A DNA stretch of 36,768 nt from a virus (IMGVR_UViG_3300013119_000370:1-36768), one strand, 5' to 3'. Counted from the stretch's first letter, positions 1-5,940 are shown. A program made the numbers and translations. Notes: generated by a model not told the origin, from the letters alone.

Positions 1-9
1 CTTCCCCAT
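1..9 (-). CDS. transposase, first three codons (partial)
   Basis: ATG GGG AAG (M-G-K) runs off the left edge on the minus strand. A GCAGGAGG ribosome site sits 6-7 bases upstream. The orientation matches the transposase C-terminus at 36682-36768, so these are the two ends of one gene. Nothing more can be said from three codons. Confidence 0.45.
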
Positions 10-25
10 GGCGTGTCCTCCTGCT

Positions 26-46
26 CCCTGGGCGAATGACCCAGGG
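26..46 (-). terminator. hairpin in the transposase leader
   Basis: CCCTGGG (26-32) and CCCAGGG (40-46) form a perfect 7-bp stem with a 7-base loop, just upstream of the transposase ribosome site on the minus strand. Many insertion sequences use such a structure to stop outside transcripts from translating the transposase. There is no T-run, so it may act as a translational block rather than a true terminator. The role is inferred. Confidence 0.4.
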
Positions 47-92
47 TTTGGGTTTACAGTTTTGCGGAGGATACGCCGCCTTTCTTTTTCAC

Positions 93-119
93 GTCATCCA
101 CAACTTTCAGCTATAACTC
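93..119. repeat. IS terminal inverted repeat, left copy
   Basis: Inverted partner of 36652-36678, with 21 of 27 positions identical including the outer seven bases (ATAACTC here, GAGTTAT at the other end) and an internal CACAACT. Confidence 0.8.
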
Positions 120-128
120 CATGGGCAT
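120..128. repeat. target-site duplication, left copy
   Basis: CATGGGCAT occurs here and at 36643-36651, each copy directly next to one IS arm. It comes from the methyltransferase coding sequence (codons for the F-M-G-M stretch) and was duplicated when the IS inserted. Confidence 0.8.
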
Positions 129-1224
129 GCGTTGGGACTACAACGTGCCTAGCGTCGATGTCTGGCGCGAGGCCCTGCGCGTGCTGAAGCCTGGCGGGCA
201 TCTTTTGAGCTTCGCAGGTTCGCGCACCTACCACCGCATGACGGTCAACATAGAGGATGCAGGCTTTGAGATCCGTGACCAGATCATGTGGGTATATGGC
301 TCGGGCTTCCCTAAGTCGCATGATGTGAGCAAGGCGATAGATAAGGCGGCGGGCATTTGGCGCGGCAAGGCCGGGCCGGCACTGACCGCAAACCGCAGCA
401 TGAGCGGCGCCACCTATGCCCGCAGCAATAAGGGCGCCCCCGTAACCCATGCCGCCCGTCAATGGTCCGGCTGGGGCACGGCTCTCAAGCCTGCCCATGA
501 ACCCATCTGCCTTGCAAGGAAGCCCCTGGAAGGAACTGTGGCAGCCAATGTGCAGAAGTATGGCACGGGGGCCATCAATGTGGACGGGTGCAGGGTGGGG
601 GCTGAAGCCACTGGGTGGAATGGGAACAGCAGAACTGGTCCCATGCCAGGGGATGAACGAACAGACAAGGGGCTTGGGATGTTCCAGGCCGGGATGGAAA
701 AGCAACACACCACACTGACATCTGGCCGCTGGCCAGCCAACATCATCCATGATGGCAGTGATGAAGTGGTGAAGGGGTTTCCCAGTCCACATGGGGCAGG
801 TGTTGCCAGGGGTGGTGGGCTGGCTGTCCAGGACCAGGATGGTGGCCTGTATGGACTTGGACAACACAAGGGGAATGGTGCAAGGATTGGTGACACTGGT
901 TCAGCATCCCGGTTCTTCTACTGTGCCAAGGCATCCAGGGCTGAAAGGACTGCCCAGGGCCAAGTGGACAACCCACACCCCACAGTGAAGCCCTTGGCCT
1001 TGATGACCTACCTTTGCAGGCTTATCACCCCGCCCGGCGGCATCGTGCTAGACCCCTTCATGGGGTCAGGCTCTACGGGCGTGGCCGCACTTGCCGAGGG
1101 CTTCAAGTTCACCGGCATTGAGCGCGATGCCGAGAGCCTTGCCATAGCGCAGCAGCGCATCTGCCTCGGGCATGAGCAAACCAAACATGGGCAGGCACAG
1201 AGATGGCCCCAGACAGCACTTTGA
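129..1224 (+). pseudogene. beta-class DNA methyltransferase, C-terminal part, split by IS
   Basis: This is the larger part of an AdoMet-dependent DNA amino-methyltransferase. The catalytic DPPY motif is on the other fragment (36548-36651). Joining 36548-36651 to 129-1224 gives one 399-residue frame reading TDPPYGLRFMGMRWDYNVPS across the junction, typical of phage adenine or N4-cytosine methylases. Visible here are LKPGGHLL, KPLEGTVAANV, HPTVKPLALM and the AdoMet loop DPFMGSGSTG near the C-terminus. DPPY before FxGxG makes it beta class. An open frame can start at ATG 121 inside the duplication, but that product would lack DPPY and should be inactive. Bases 482-1028 are almost free of CpG, unlike both flanks. 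The target sequence and N6 or N4 specificity cannot be told from sequence alone. Confidence 0.9.
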
Positions 1225-1466
1225 GCCTTGTCCCTAGGCGCACTACCGGGTGGGTGCATACAGTGCAGGAGAACGGCTCTCTGACGCTTCTAGGCGACCT
1301 CTATGGGCATGATGGCCTAGAGGGCTTTGAGGGGGCAATAGGGGCCGAACCTTGCGCCGTGGCCCTGGGCGATGCCGTCAAGGTCGTGGTCTACAAGCCA
1401 GAGCGGACCTATATAATAGAGCACGCCATCAGCGCCAAACCAGCCAAGCCTACCAAGCGCCGCTAG
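1203..1466 (+). CDS. small hypothetical protein
   Basis: An 87-residue frame starting inside the end of the methyltransferase gene (22-base overlap) and therefore probably translated with it. The product has a beta-rich middle (TVQENGSLTLLGDLYG) and a basic tail ending KPAKPTKRR. I recognise no family. No strong ribosome site precedes the ATG, so the gene call rests on the long open frame, strand and overlap. The IS lies upstream in the methyltransferase and may disturb its expression. Confidence 0.55.
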   Translation: MAPDSTLSLVPRRTTGWVHTVQENGSLTLLGDLYGHDGLEGFEGAIGAEPCAVALGDAVKVVVYKPERTYIIEHAISAKPAKPTKRR

Positions 1467-1487
1467 ATTCTGCACTTAGCCGACTCT

Positions 1488-1559
1488 TGCCCGAATTCGG
1501 ACAAACCTCAGAAAAGATGCCCGAAACTATTGACGAAGCGCAATAGGATGCCGTATATT
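1488..1559 (+). promoter_or_regulatory. sigma70-type promoter with upstream direct repeats
   Basis: TTGACG (1530-1535) and TATATT (1554-1559) are 18 bases apart, a good match to a housekeeping promoter. TGCCCGAA occurs at 1488-1495 and 1518-1525, 30 bp or about three helix turns apart. The first copy runs into the palindrome CCGAATTCGG (1491-1500). These look like binding sites for a regulator acting just upstream of the -35 box. The core TGCCCGA is shared with the iterons at 9479-9702. The promoter would serve the small genes leading to the integrase. Confidence 0.55.
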
Positions 1560-1613
1560 AAGCACATGAGGAACGCAGGAGACATAGGGACCACCAACAA
1601 GGAGACCGATACC

Positions 1614-1814
1614 ATGACCGACGCCATTCTCATCATCACCAACCCCATCTTCGCAGACCACATTGCCCACTTTGAGCGCACCTTCCACGCAGAGATTGTT
1701 GCCGCCATTGAGAACGGCACCGACCTCCCCGAAGAGTTTGCCGGTCTTGTAACCTTGACCAAGGTTGACGGCAACACCAAGTCATCTAACGCCTATCGCC
1801 TTGAGTGGGCGTAA
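1614..1814 (+). CDS. small hypothetical protein
   Basis: A 66-residue acidic protein (MTDAILIITNPIFADH...). I chose ATG 1614 because AAGGAG lies 9-10 bases before it. The longer frame opening at TTG 1530 would start on the promoter's -35 box. The sequence looks globular, mixed alpha/beta, without a membrane segment or a motif I recognise. It is the first gene behind the promoter at 1530-1559, and a very stable hairpin follows it, so it could be made from its own short transcript. Confidence 0.65.
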   Translation: MTDAILIITNPIFADHIAHFERTFHAEIVAAIENGTDLPEEFAGLVTLTKVDGNTKSSNAYRLEWA

Positions 1815-1827
1815 CTACCCACCCACC

Positions 1828-1849
1828 GCCCGCCCCTACGGGGGCGGGC
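1828..1849 (+). terminator. strong UACG-tetraloop hairpin
   Basis: GCCCGCCCC (1828-1836) pairs perfectly with GGGGCGGGC (1841-1849) around a TACG loop closed by C-G, the extra-stable UNCG tetraloop. No T-run follows, so it may protect or attenuate the transcript rather than end it. Confidence 0.5.
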
Positions 1850-1879
1850 CGCTAACCCCGGAAATGGAGGACATGAGCA

Positions 1880-2167
1880 ATGAGCAAGAGCATTGAGACC
1901 AAGGCGGCAGAATATGTGCAGACATTCCCAGATGATGTGCTGCAAGAGATTGCCAGAGGCAAGATCAACCTGCGCAAATTAGTATGGGCGGAGATTGCCA
2001 GCAGACAGGGCCATGCCGCCAACGTATCACCCGCCGCTCAAGGTGAGGCTGCTGCGCGGGCAGACAATCGCCAGCACCTAAGCGGCGCGCCGTACCACAT
2101 CCGCCTCCGCGCTTCTGGCAGGGGGCAGGCGTGGAATGACGGCAACGGGAGATACAAATGGGATTGA
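1880..2167 (+). CDS. small hypothetical protein
   Basis: A 95-residue protein beginning MSKSIETKAAEYVQTFPDDV. GGAGG at 1866-1870 is the ribosome site; the ATG at 1874 is in another frame that stops at once. The N-terminal half is helical and amphipathic (YVQTFPDDVLQEIARGK), the C-terminal half polar and Gly/Arg-rich. No family recognised. Its last codons overlap the next gene by ten bases, indicating coupled translation with the HTH protein. Confidence 0.6.
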   Translation: MSKSIETKAAEYVQTFPDDVLQEIARGKINLRKLVWAEIASRQGHAANVSPAAQGEAAARADNRQHLSGAPYHIRLRASGRGQAWNDGNGRYKWD

Positions 2168-2373
2168 CCGTAACCAACATCAGCCACCGCACTGGGGCCG
2201 CACCTAGCACGGTGCGGTGGTGGATCCGCCAAGGGCTGCTATCGGCAGAGATCACGCCAATGGGCTACCGCATCACCGAGGCAGAGCTTGAGCGGTTCCT
2301 GGCCGATAACAAGAAGTGGCTGCGGCCTAAGCGGTGGGCGGTGCAGACCGTGCAGCCCACTCGCAAGAGATAG
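2158..2373 (+). CDS. MerR-type helix-turn-helix protein
   Basis: A 71-residue DNA-binding protein. The N-terminal 50 residues (TVTNISHRTGAAPSTVRWWI, then GYRITEAELERFL) have the pattern of a winged MerR/excisionase helix-turn-helix: helix, turn at GAAPS, recognition helix, short wing, then the helix that usually follows. It has no effector domain and ends in a basic tail (RWAVQTVQPTRKR). It overlaps the gene before it by ten bases. It probably binds phage DNA as a regulator or as an architectural factor in integration or excision. The exact role is inferred. Confidence 0.7.
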   Translation: MGLTVTNISHRTGAAPSTVRWWIRQGLLSAEITPMGYRITEAELERFLADNKKWLRPKRWAVQTVQPTRKR

Positions 2374-2477
2374 CGCCGCCCGCTCACATCTGCAAACTGG
2401 TTGAAAGCCAAGGACGCCTAGGGCACTATGCTGACCGGTCGGGCTTAGGGGTAGGCTCGTTTCTATAAGGCCAGCTA

Positions 2478-2681
2478 ATGCCAGGCACCTCTCTGATGAC
2501 GGCCAAAGAGGCCGCCTCTTACTACCGCGTCAATCTCAGAACCATCTATGTTTGGGCCTCGCAGGATCCGCCCTGCGTGCCTTGCATCCGCATCGGGCGC
2601 ACGCTACGCTTTGTGCGTGACGATGTCATGCCCGTGCGTTCGGAGGTGGCAAGAGAGGAGGATAAATGCCACGTCCGATAA
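2478..2681 (+). CDS. excisionase-like helix-turn-helix protein
   Basis: A 67-residue protein of the small AlpA/Xis-like class. LMTAKEAASYYRVNLRTIYV is a helix-turn-helix, followed by a beta-wing (CIRIGRTLRFVRDDV). It directly precedes the integrase and overlaps it by 16 bases, the usual xis-int order. That position makes it the best candidate for the recombination directionality factor. Phased TTTCCAG repeats at 3821-3850 beside attP are possible binding sites. The 104 bases upstream contain only weak promoter-like elements (TTGAAA at 2401). Confidence 0.7.
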   Translation: MPGTSLMTAKEAASYYRVNLRTIYVWASQDPPCVPCIRIGRTLRFVRDDVMPVRSEVAREEDKCHVR

Positions 2682-3625
2682 GGGGAATGACCAAACGCGG
2701 GCCGGTCTGGTATGGGCGACTGTATCAGAACGGCAAGGAGAGGCGGGTGCGGCTAGGGCGCGACTATACCAAGGCGTGCGCCAAGTGGCGCCGCATCAAG
2801 AGAGAGGGCGCACCAGAGAAGCCCGCCCGGCCGATGACCATAAACGATGCGTGGCCGCGATGGCTGGCAAGCTACGTTGCCACGGCAAGAAACGAGCGCA
2901 ACCAGCGCGATGCCAAGGCCAGGGCAAAGCGCTACCTTAGCCCGGCGCTAGGCAGCATTGCGCTGGGCAGGCTCACCGAGGATGACCTGAGAGCCTACAG
3001 GCTGCACCTCGAGCGCGCAGAGCTCGCACCGCAGACCGTGGGGCATATCCTGAGCGATGTGCGCTGTATGCTCGGCTGGTGCGTCCGCTGCGGATGGTTG
3101 GACCGGTCGCCATTCCCGAGGCGATTGTTGCCCAAAGTGCCAGAGCGTGCGCCTGACAGGCTCACAGAGGCGCAAACGCAGGCGGTCTGCAGCACGCCTG
3201 ACCCATATGGCTTTGCGTGCCGCCTGGCACTTGCCACGGGCCTGAGATGGGGCGAGTTGGTCAAGGTGCAAGCCGCTGACGTGCAGGATGGGGTGCTCGC
3301 CGTGACGCAGCCTAAGACCGGCAAGCGGGTCGATGTGCCGTTGCCGCCGGCGATGCTCGCAGAGCTGCGCGGGCGGGTTGGCCTGCTGGTGCCCTATCAG
3401 CACTCGCAGAATTTCAACCGGCGGGTGCGCCAGCTGTCAGGCGTTGAGGACTTCCGCGTCCACCGTCTGCGGCACACCTTCGCCTGCAGGTGGCTGGAAC
3501 GCGGGGGCAGCATTGAGAAATTGCGCCAGATCCTAGGGCATAGCACGGTGCGGATGACTGAGCGTTACGGCAAGGTAAGCCGCCGGGAGTTGATTGAGGA
3601 AGCGAGGCGAGTTTATGGAGAGTAA
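2666..3625 (+). CDS. int: tyrosine-family phage integrase
   Basis: A 319-residue site-specific recombinase that would insert the phage into, and with an excisionase remove it from, the host chromosome. The arm-binding and core-binding regions fill residues 1-165. The catalytic domain carries R194 (TGLRWGEL), a candidate Lys near 217-220, H266 and R269 (HRLRHTFA), H292 (LGHST) and the nucleophile Y301 (MTERYGKV), so all active-site residues are present. GGAGG lies just before the ATG, which overlaps the excisionase-like gene. A partial tRNA-Cys begins about 45 bases after the stop, as expected for an integrase beside its attP. Confidence 0.95.
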   Translation: MPRPIRGMTKRGPVWYGRLYQNGKERRVRLGRDYTKACAKWRRIKREGAPEKPARPMTINDAWPRWLASYVATARNERNQRDAKARAKRYLSPALGSIALGRLTEDDLRAYRLHLERAELAPQTVGHILSDVRCMLGWCVRCGWLDRSPFPRRLLPKVPERAPDRLTEAQTQAVCSTPDPYGFACRLALATGLRWGELVKVQAADVQDGVLAVTQPKTGKRVDVPLPPAMLAELRGRVGLLVPYQHSQNFNRRVRQLSGVEDFRVHRLRHTFACRWLERGGSIEKLRQILGHSTVRMTERYGKVSRRELIEEARRVYGE

Positions 3626-3646
3626 CCGTACCAATCCCGTACCAGT
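3626..3646 (+). promoter_or_regulatory. integrase arm-type sites, left pair
   Basis: CCGTACCAAT (3626-3635) and CCGTACCAGT (3637-3646) are tandem, 11 bp apart, and begin right after the integrase stop. The same 10-mer recurs as a pair on the other side of the tRNA segment. Paired repeats on both flanks of the core are the layout of arm-type integrase binding sites. The function is inferred. Confidence 0.6.
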
Positions 3647-3670
3647 TGCTCTAAGTGTAGACCCTGCCTG

Positions 3671-3726
3671 CAATGTAGCGGTCTGCAAAACCGTTATCAC
3701 CGGTTCGAATCCGGTCGCCGCCTCCA
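3671..3726 (+). other. attP core: 3' part of a tRNA-Cys(GCA) gene
   Basis: The segment folds as the 3' part of tRNA-Cys. The anticodon arm is GCGGT/CTGCAAA/ACCGT (3678-3694) with anticodon GCA. The T arm is ACCGG/TTCGAAT/CCGGT (3699-3715). Then come the acceptor strand CGCCGCC, discriminator T and CCA (3716-3726). No matching 5' acceptor (GGCGGCG) exists upstream, so it is not a whole gene. Phages that use tRNA attB sites carry this piece to restore the host gene on integration. The exact crossover limits cannot be set without the host sequence. Confidence 0.85.
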
Positions 3727-3769
3727 AAGAGCGCACGCGGTAAACATCGTCACAACCGCGACATAGCAT

Positions 3770-3800
3770 AGGCCCGCAAGCTCTTAGAGTCTGCGGGCCT
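3770..3800. terminator. hairpin downstream of attP core
   Basis: AGGCCCGCA (3770-3778) and TGCGGGCCT (3792-3800) form a perfect 9-bp GC-rich stem with a 13-base loop. It is symmetric and so could stop transcription from either side, separating integrase transcripts from the leftward regulator gene. No clear T-run follows. Confidence 0.5.
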
Positions 3801-3820
3801 TGCTGTAACCGCTTTGCTGT

Positions 3821-3850
3821 TTTCCAGTCGTTTCCAGACTTTTCCAGTCT
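3821..3850 (+). repeat. three 10-bp phased TTTCCAG repeats
   Basis: TTTCCAGTCG, TTTCCAGACT and TTTCCAGTCT follow each other at 3821, 3831 and 3841. The 10-bp spacing puts all three on one face of the helix, which suits cooperative binding by an excisionase or bending protein beside attP. Confidence 0.55.
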
Positions 3851-3864
3851 TTTATAGGGGCAAA

Positions 3865-3886
3865 CCGTACCAGTGACCGTACCAGT
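3865..3886 (+). promoter_or_regulatory. integrase arm-type sites, right pair
   Basis: CCGTACCAGT occurs at 3865-3874 and 3877-3886, matching the pair at 3626-3646. With 3626-3964 this forms the attP regulatory stretch; no gene is visible between the integrase stop and the leftward regulator at 3968. Confidence 0.6.
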
Positions 3887-3967
3887 TACAAGCCCATCAA
3901 TGCGCCGCCAATGCCTACCAAGGCTGCGGCGCCTAGGATCCTGCCCGCACCGTCAATGCTCTCATTG

Positions 3968-4261
3968 TTAATCCTCCTGATTTAGCTTCTCAAGTAAGGC
4001 CAGCATCTCATCACGCGGCTCAACCTGAGTAATCAACCATTCTATGTATTGGTCGTGCGTCATATCGCGCAGGGCGGCAAACTTTTTTACTAGGTTGTGA
4101 ACGTCGGCCGATGTTCGAATATGTCCCCCCGCTTCACGTTTCCGCGCAGAGCTTCCATCAGGCATCTCCGTCTCTCCTTTTGATGTGCCGAGCAACACGG
4201 CCGCTTCATACCATTTCAAGCACGGGTATTGCTCGGCGGACTCTCTCACTGCCTCTGTCAT
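3968..4261 (-). CDS. leftward ribbon-helix-helix-like regulator
   Basis: A 97-residue protein and the only sizeable leftward gene of the phage. The longer open frame reaches 4570, but ATG 4261 is preferred because GGGGAGG precedes it on the minus strand and the longer form would run through the operator region. Residues 48-80 (HIRTSADVHNLVKKFAAL, then THDQYIEWLI) have the beta strand plus two helices of an Arc/CopG-type ribbon-helix-helix domain. It diverges from another RHH gene at 4508. The arrangement resembles a repressor/antirepressor lysogeny switch, but which of the two maintains lysogeny cannot be told. Confidence 0.65.
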   Translation of the reverse strand: MTEAVRESAEQYPCLKWYEAAVLLGTSKGETEMPDGSSARKREAGGHIRTSADVHNLVKKFAALRDMTHDQYIEWLITQVEPRDEMLALLEKLNQED

Positions 4262-4310
4262 TGCGCCTCCCCTCGCTGTCATCTTGGTCGCGGTCATCGC
4301 GCATGGCCAG

Positions 4311-4449
4311 TATGCGCCATTTGCGCACAAGTACGCAAGAGATGCGTTTTGCCCGGTCAGCATGCGCCATGATGTTGCGTCGCGCAAGAAAAGTTTGCGC
4401 CCGTAAATCGCGCCCCGCGTATGGCTTATGTGGCAATTGTATGCGCCGT
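4311..4449. promoter_or_regulatory. operator-rich intergenic region of the switch
   Basis: Between the divergent regulators lie three near-identical direct 10-mers: TATGCGCCAT (4311-4320), CATGCGCCAT (4361-4370) and TATGCGCCGT (4440-4449). There are also two palindromes built from one half-site: TTGCG-8-CGCAA (4321-4338) and TTGCG-3-CGCAA (4375-4387). Such clustering fits operators for dimeric RHH proteins. A leftward -10-like TACAAT is at 4441-4436. Binding is inferred. Confidence 0.55.
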
Positions 4450-4473
4450 GCCCGGTCGGCCTGAATTTTACCT

Positions 4474-4501
4474 TTGTCAAACTTTGGCATTTTGTTACAG
4501 T
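4474..4501 (+). promoter_or_regulatory. rightward promoter of the RHH gene, probably leaderless
   Basis: TTGTCA (4474-4479), a 16-base spacer and TACAGT (4496-4501) with an extended TGT just before it. Transcription would begin about 6-7 bases later, at or next to the ATG at 4508, leaving no room for a ribosome site. This recalls leaderless lambda cI mRNA from PRM. Confidence 0.5.
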
Positions 4502-4507
4502 CCGCCT

Positions 4508-4696
4508 ATGCGAAAGACGATAAGGGTGAATGAGACAGCACACAAAGCCGCGAAGGTGGCCGCAGCCCAAGCGGGCACAACCCTGAGCAGGTGGATTGAG
4601 CAGATGATAGCAGCCCGGCTAGGCGGTTCTGATGCGAGCAGAGATTCTGCCCCATCCTCATCGCGCACCGCCGGCCGGGCTGCATCGACTAGCTAG
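4508..4696 (+). CDS. CopG/Arc-type ribbon-helix-helix regulator
   Basis: A 62-residue protein. Residues 1-40 (MRKTIRVNETAHKAAKVAAA, then TTLSRWIEQMI) are a clear ribbon-helix-helix domain: a DNA-contacting strand followed by two helices. The rest is a Ser/Ala/Arg-rich disordered tail. I start at ATG 4508; the frame stays open upstream to 4421, but that would run through the promoter. No ribosome site is visible and the -10 box ends six bases before the ATG, so the message is probably leaderless. It diverges from the regulator at 3968-4261 and is likely one half of the lysogeny switch. Confidence 0.75.
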   Translation: MRKTIRVNETAHKAAKVAAAQAGTTLSRWIEQMIAARLGGSDASRDSAPSSSRTAGRAASTS

Positions 4697-4761
4697 ATAC
4701 AGGGCGACTAGGCAGAGACCGCCAAGCCATCGACCTAGCCGCCCATGAAGGGACTCCAACG

Positions 4762-4784
4762 CGCAAGGCGCTAGAGACCTTGCG
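4762..4784 (+). terminator. hairpin after the RHH gene
   Basis: CGCAAGG (4762-4768) pairs with CCTTGCG (4778-4784) over a 9-base loop, 65 bases after the RHH stop. There is no T-run. The CGCAA/TTGCG ends repeat the half-site seen in the switch operators, so it could also be a further binding site. Confidence 0.35.
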
Positions 4785-4802
4785 GGAAAGCTAAGGCCAG
4801 GG

Positions 4803-5003
4803 ATGACCACACCGCAAGCCCTAACCGCTTCCCCTTCGATGCAAAGCCAGCGAGCCGGACGTGTGCCCCGAGACTACCAGAGCCTACCCCGTAGCCTTGG
4901 CCGTCCGGCTCGCACCTCACGCATGACCCTCATCGGTTGGTGGATGATCGGCTGCGCTCTTGGCTGGTCTGCTGCATTCGCTTTGTGGGGGCCGATGCCG
5001 TGA
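4803..5003 (+). CDS. small membrane protein
   Basis: A 66-residue frame with a polar basic N-terminal part and one C-terminal hydrophobic segment (TLIGWWMIGCALGWSAAFAL) that should cross the membrane. A shorter start at 4923 would give just the 26-residue membrane piece. Its TGA overlaps the GTG start of the nuclease gene (GTGA), so it may exist partly to couple translation. No family recognised. The ribosome site before 4803 is weak. Confidence 0.5.
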   Translation: MTTPQALTASPSMQSQRAGRVPRDYQSLPRSLGRPARTSRMTLIGWWMIGCALGWSAAFALWGPMP

Positions 5004-5881
5004 CAGAGCGCATCACCACGACCTATAGCATGTGGTCTACCTTCCGCAATTGTCGGCGCCGTTGCTGGTATCGGTACGTCGAGGGGCTGAAGCCGATAGA
5101 CCGTGACCCCAATCTGCACTTTGGCTCTGTCAGCCACAACTGGCTAGAGCTGCACCACGGCGGGCAGTCCGATGATGCCCGGCGGTCCATTCAGATCGCG
5201 TGGCCTTCGCCAGAGGACGCGCCTAAGCGCATGATGGCTGAGGCAATGTTCCTAGGCTACGTCCGCCGCTATGCTGCCGAGCCTTTCCAAGTAGTTGAGC
5301 TAGAGAAGGTCATCGAAGGGCCTATTGTCAATCCTGAGACCGGGCGCATCAGCCGCACCTTTGTGCTGCGGGGCAAGGTCGATGGACTCATCAAGATCGA
5401 CGGTGACTATTGGCTGCTCGAGCATAAGACGGCAGGCACGATAGACGGCACCTACCTGGATCGGCTCTGGGCAGACTTTCAGATCATACTCTACAGCTAC
5501 TATCTCACCATGAATGGCACGCCTATCAAGGGCGTGCTTTACAACATCCTGGCTAAGACGCGCATCCGCCAAAAGAAGGGCGAGACGCAAGATGAGTTTT
5601 GGCGCCGCCTGGTTGCCAAGTATCAAGAGCCTGAGATGTTCCACCGTGAGCAGCTGTTCATTGGTAATGAACAATACGATGACCTACTGCACGACCTATG
5701 GGACTTGACCCAAGCCTACCTAGAGGCCCGAAAGCACAACCGCTGGTACAAGAATCCTGGCAACTGTTTCAACTGGAACCGCCGCTGTCCTTACTGGCCG
5801 CTATGCAAGGGCGGGGACAATGAGATGACGCGGGCCAATCACTACGAGGTGGTTGAGCCGCATGAGGAGTTGAGGACGTAA
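5000..5881 (+). CDS. Cas4/RecB-like PD-(D/E)XK nuclease with Fe-S cysteines
   Basis: A 293-residue phage recombination nuclease. From GTG 5000 the residues are H46 (GSVSHN), D128 (GKVDGL), E141-x-K143 (LLEHKT) and Q161 (FQIILYSYYL), the RecB-family active site. Cysteines C18/C22 near the start and C256, C263, C269 near the end (NCFNWNRRCPYWPLC) match the split 4Fe-4S cluster of Cas4 and AddB. An upstream TTG at 4937 is in frame, but the GTG overlapping the previous stop is more likely. With the Sak4-type ATPase and SSB-like protein downstream it forms a recombination and replication module, probably resecting DNA ends. Confidence 0.85.
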   Translation: MTERITTTYSMWSTFRNCRRRCWYRYVEGLKPIDRDPNLHFGSVSHNWLELHHGGQSDDARRSIQIAWPSPEDAPKRMMAEAMFLGYVRRYAAEPFQVVELEKVIEGPIVNPETGRISRTFVLRGKVDGLIKIDGDYWLLEHKTAGTIDGTYLDRLWADFQIILYSYYLTMNGTPIKGVLYNILAKTRIRQKKGETQDEFWRRLVAKYQEPEMFHREQLFIGNEQYDDLLHDLWDLTQAYLEARKHNRWYKNPGNCFNWNRRCPYWPLCKGGDNEMTRANHYEVVEPHEELRT

Positions 5882-5895
5882 CGAGAGGAGACCCC

Positions 5896-5931
5896 ATGAC
5901 CACGCCATCACGCATGGCTCAATGTCTTTAA
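5896..5931 (+). CDS. 11-codon leader ORF
   Basis: MTTPSRMAQCL lies between the nuclease and the ATPase gene. It has its own GAGGAG ribosome site, and its TAA overlaps the AAGGAGG of the next gene. Both starts share CCCCATGACC, so this looks like a duplicated initiation region. It may be a leader peptide coupling translation, or a relic. Confidence 0.35.
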   Translation: MTTPSRMAQCL

Positions 5932-5940
5932 GGAGGCCCC

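Larger units (their letters stand above)
1..119 (-). mobile_element. IS256-like element, transposase-upstream end (partial)
   Basis: This is the upstream end of an insertion sequence whose other end is at 36652-36768. Positions 93-119 match the reverse complement of 36652-36678 at 21 of 27 positions, so the two stretches are terminal inverted repeats. The repeat abuts a 9-bp sequence that is duplicated next to the other arm. Read on the minus strand, a short leader with a hairpin and a purine-rich ribosome site (GCAGGAGG) leads to ATGGGGAAG at 9-1. Repeats near 27 bp beginning with GA and a 9-bp duplication fit the IS256 family. The central part of about 1.2 kb is missing from the window. Confidence 0.75.

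Noticed and set aside
459-896. Leftward frames within the methyltransferase (to 896, and 94-867)
   Set aside because: Pro/His/Cys-rich shadows of a recognised gene; the CpG-poor block happens to lack stops on the other strand.
1530-1613. TTG start at 1530 for the gene ending at 1814
   Set aside because: The TTG is part of a -35 box; ATG 1614 has a good ribosome site.
3655-3726. A complete phage tRNA-Cys gene
   Set aside because: The 3' acceptor strand CGCCGCC has no 5' partner and the D arm is incomplete, so only the 3' part is present, as in an attP core.
3533-3769. Leftward frame crossing the tRNA-Cys segment
   Set aside because: It is a typical false protein (ATGFEPVIT) read from the complement of a tRNA 3' end.
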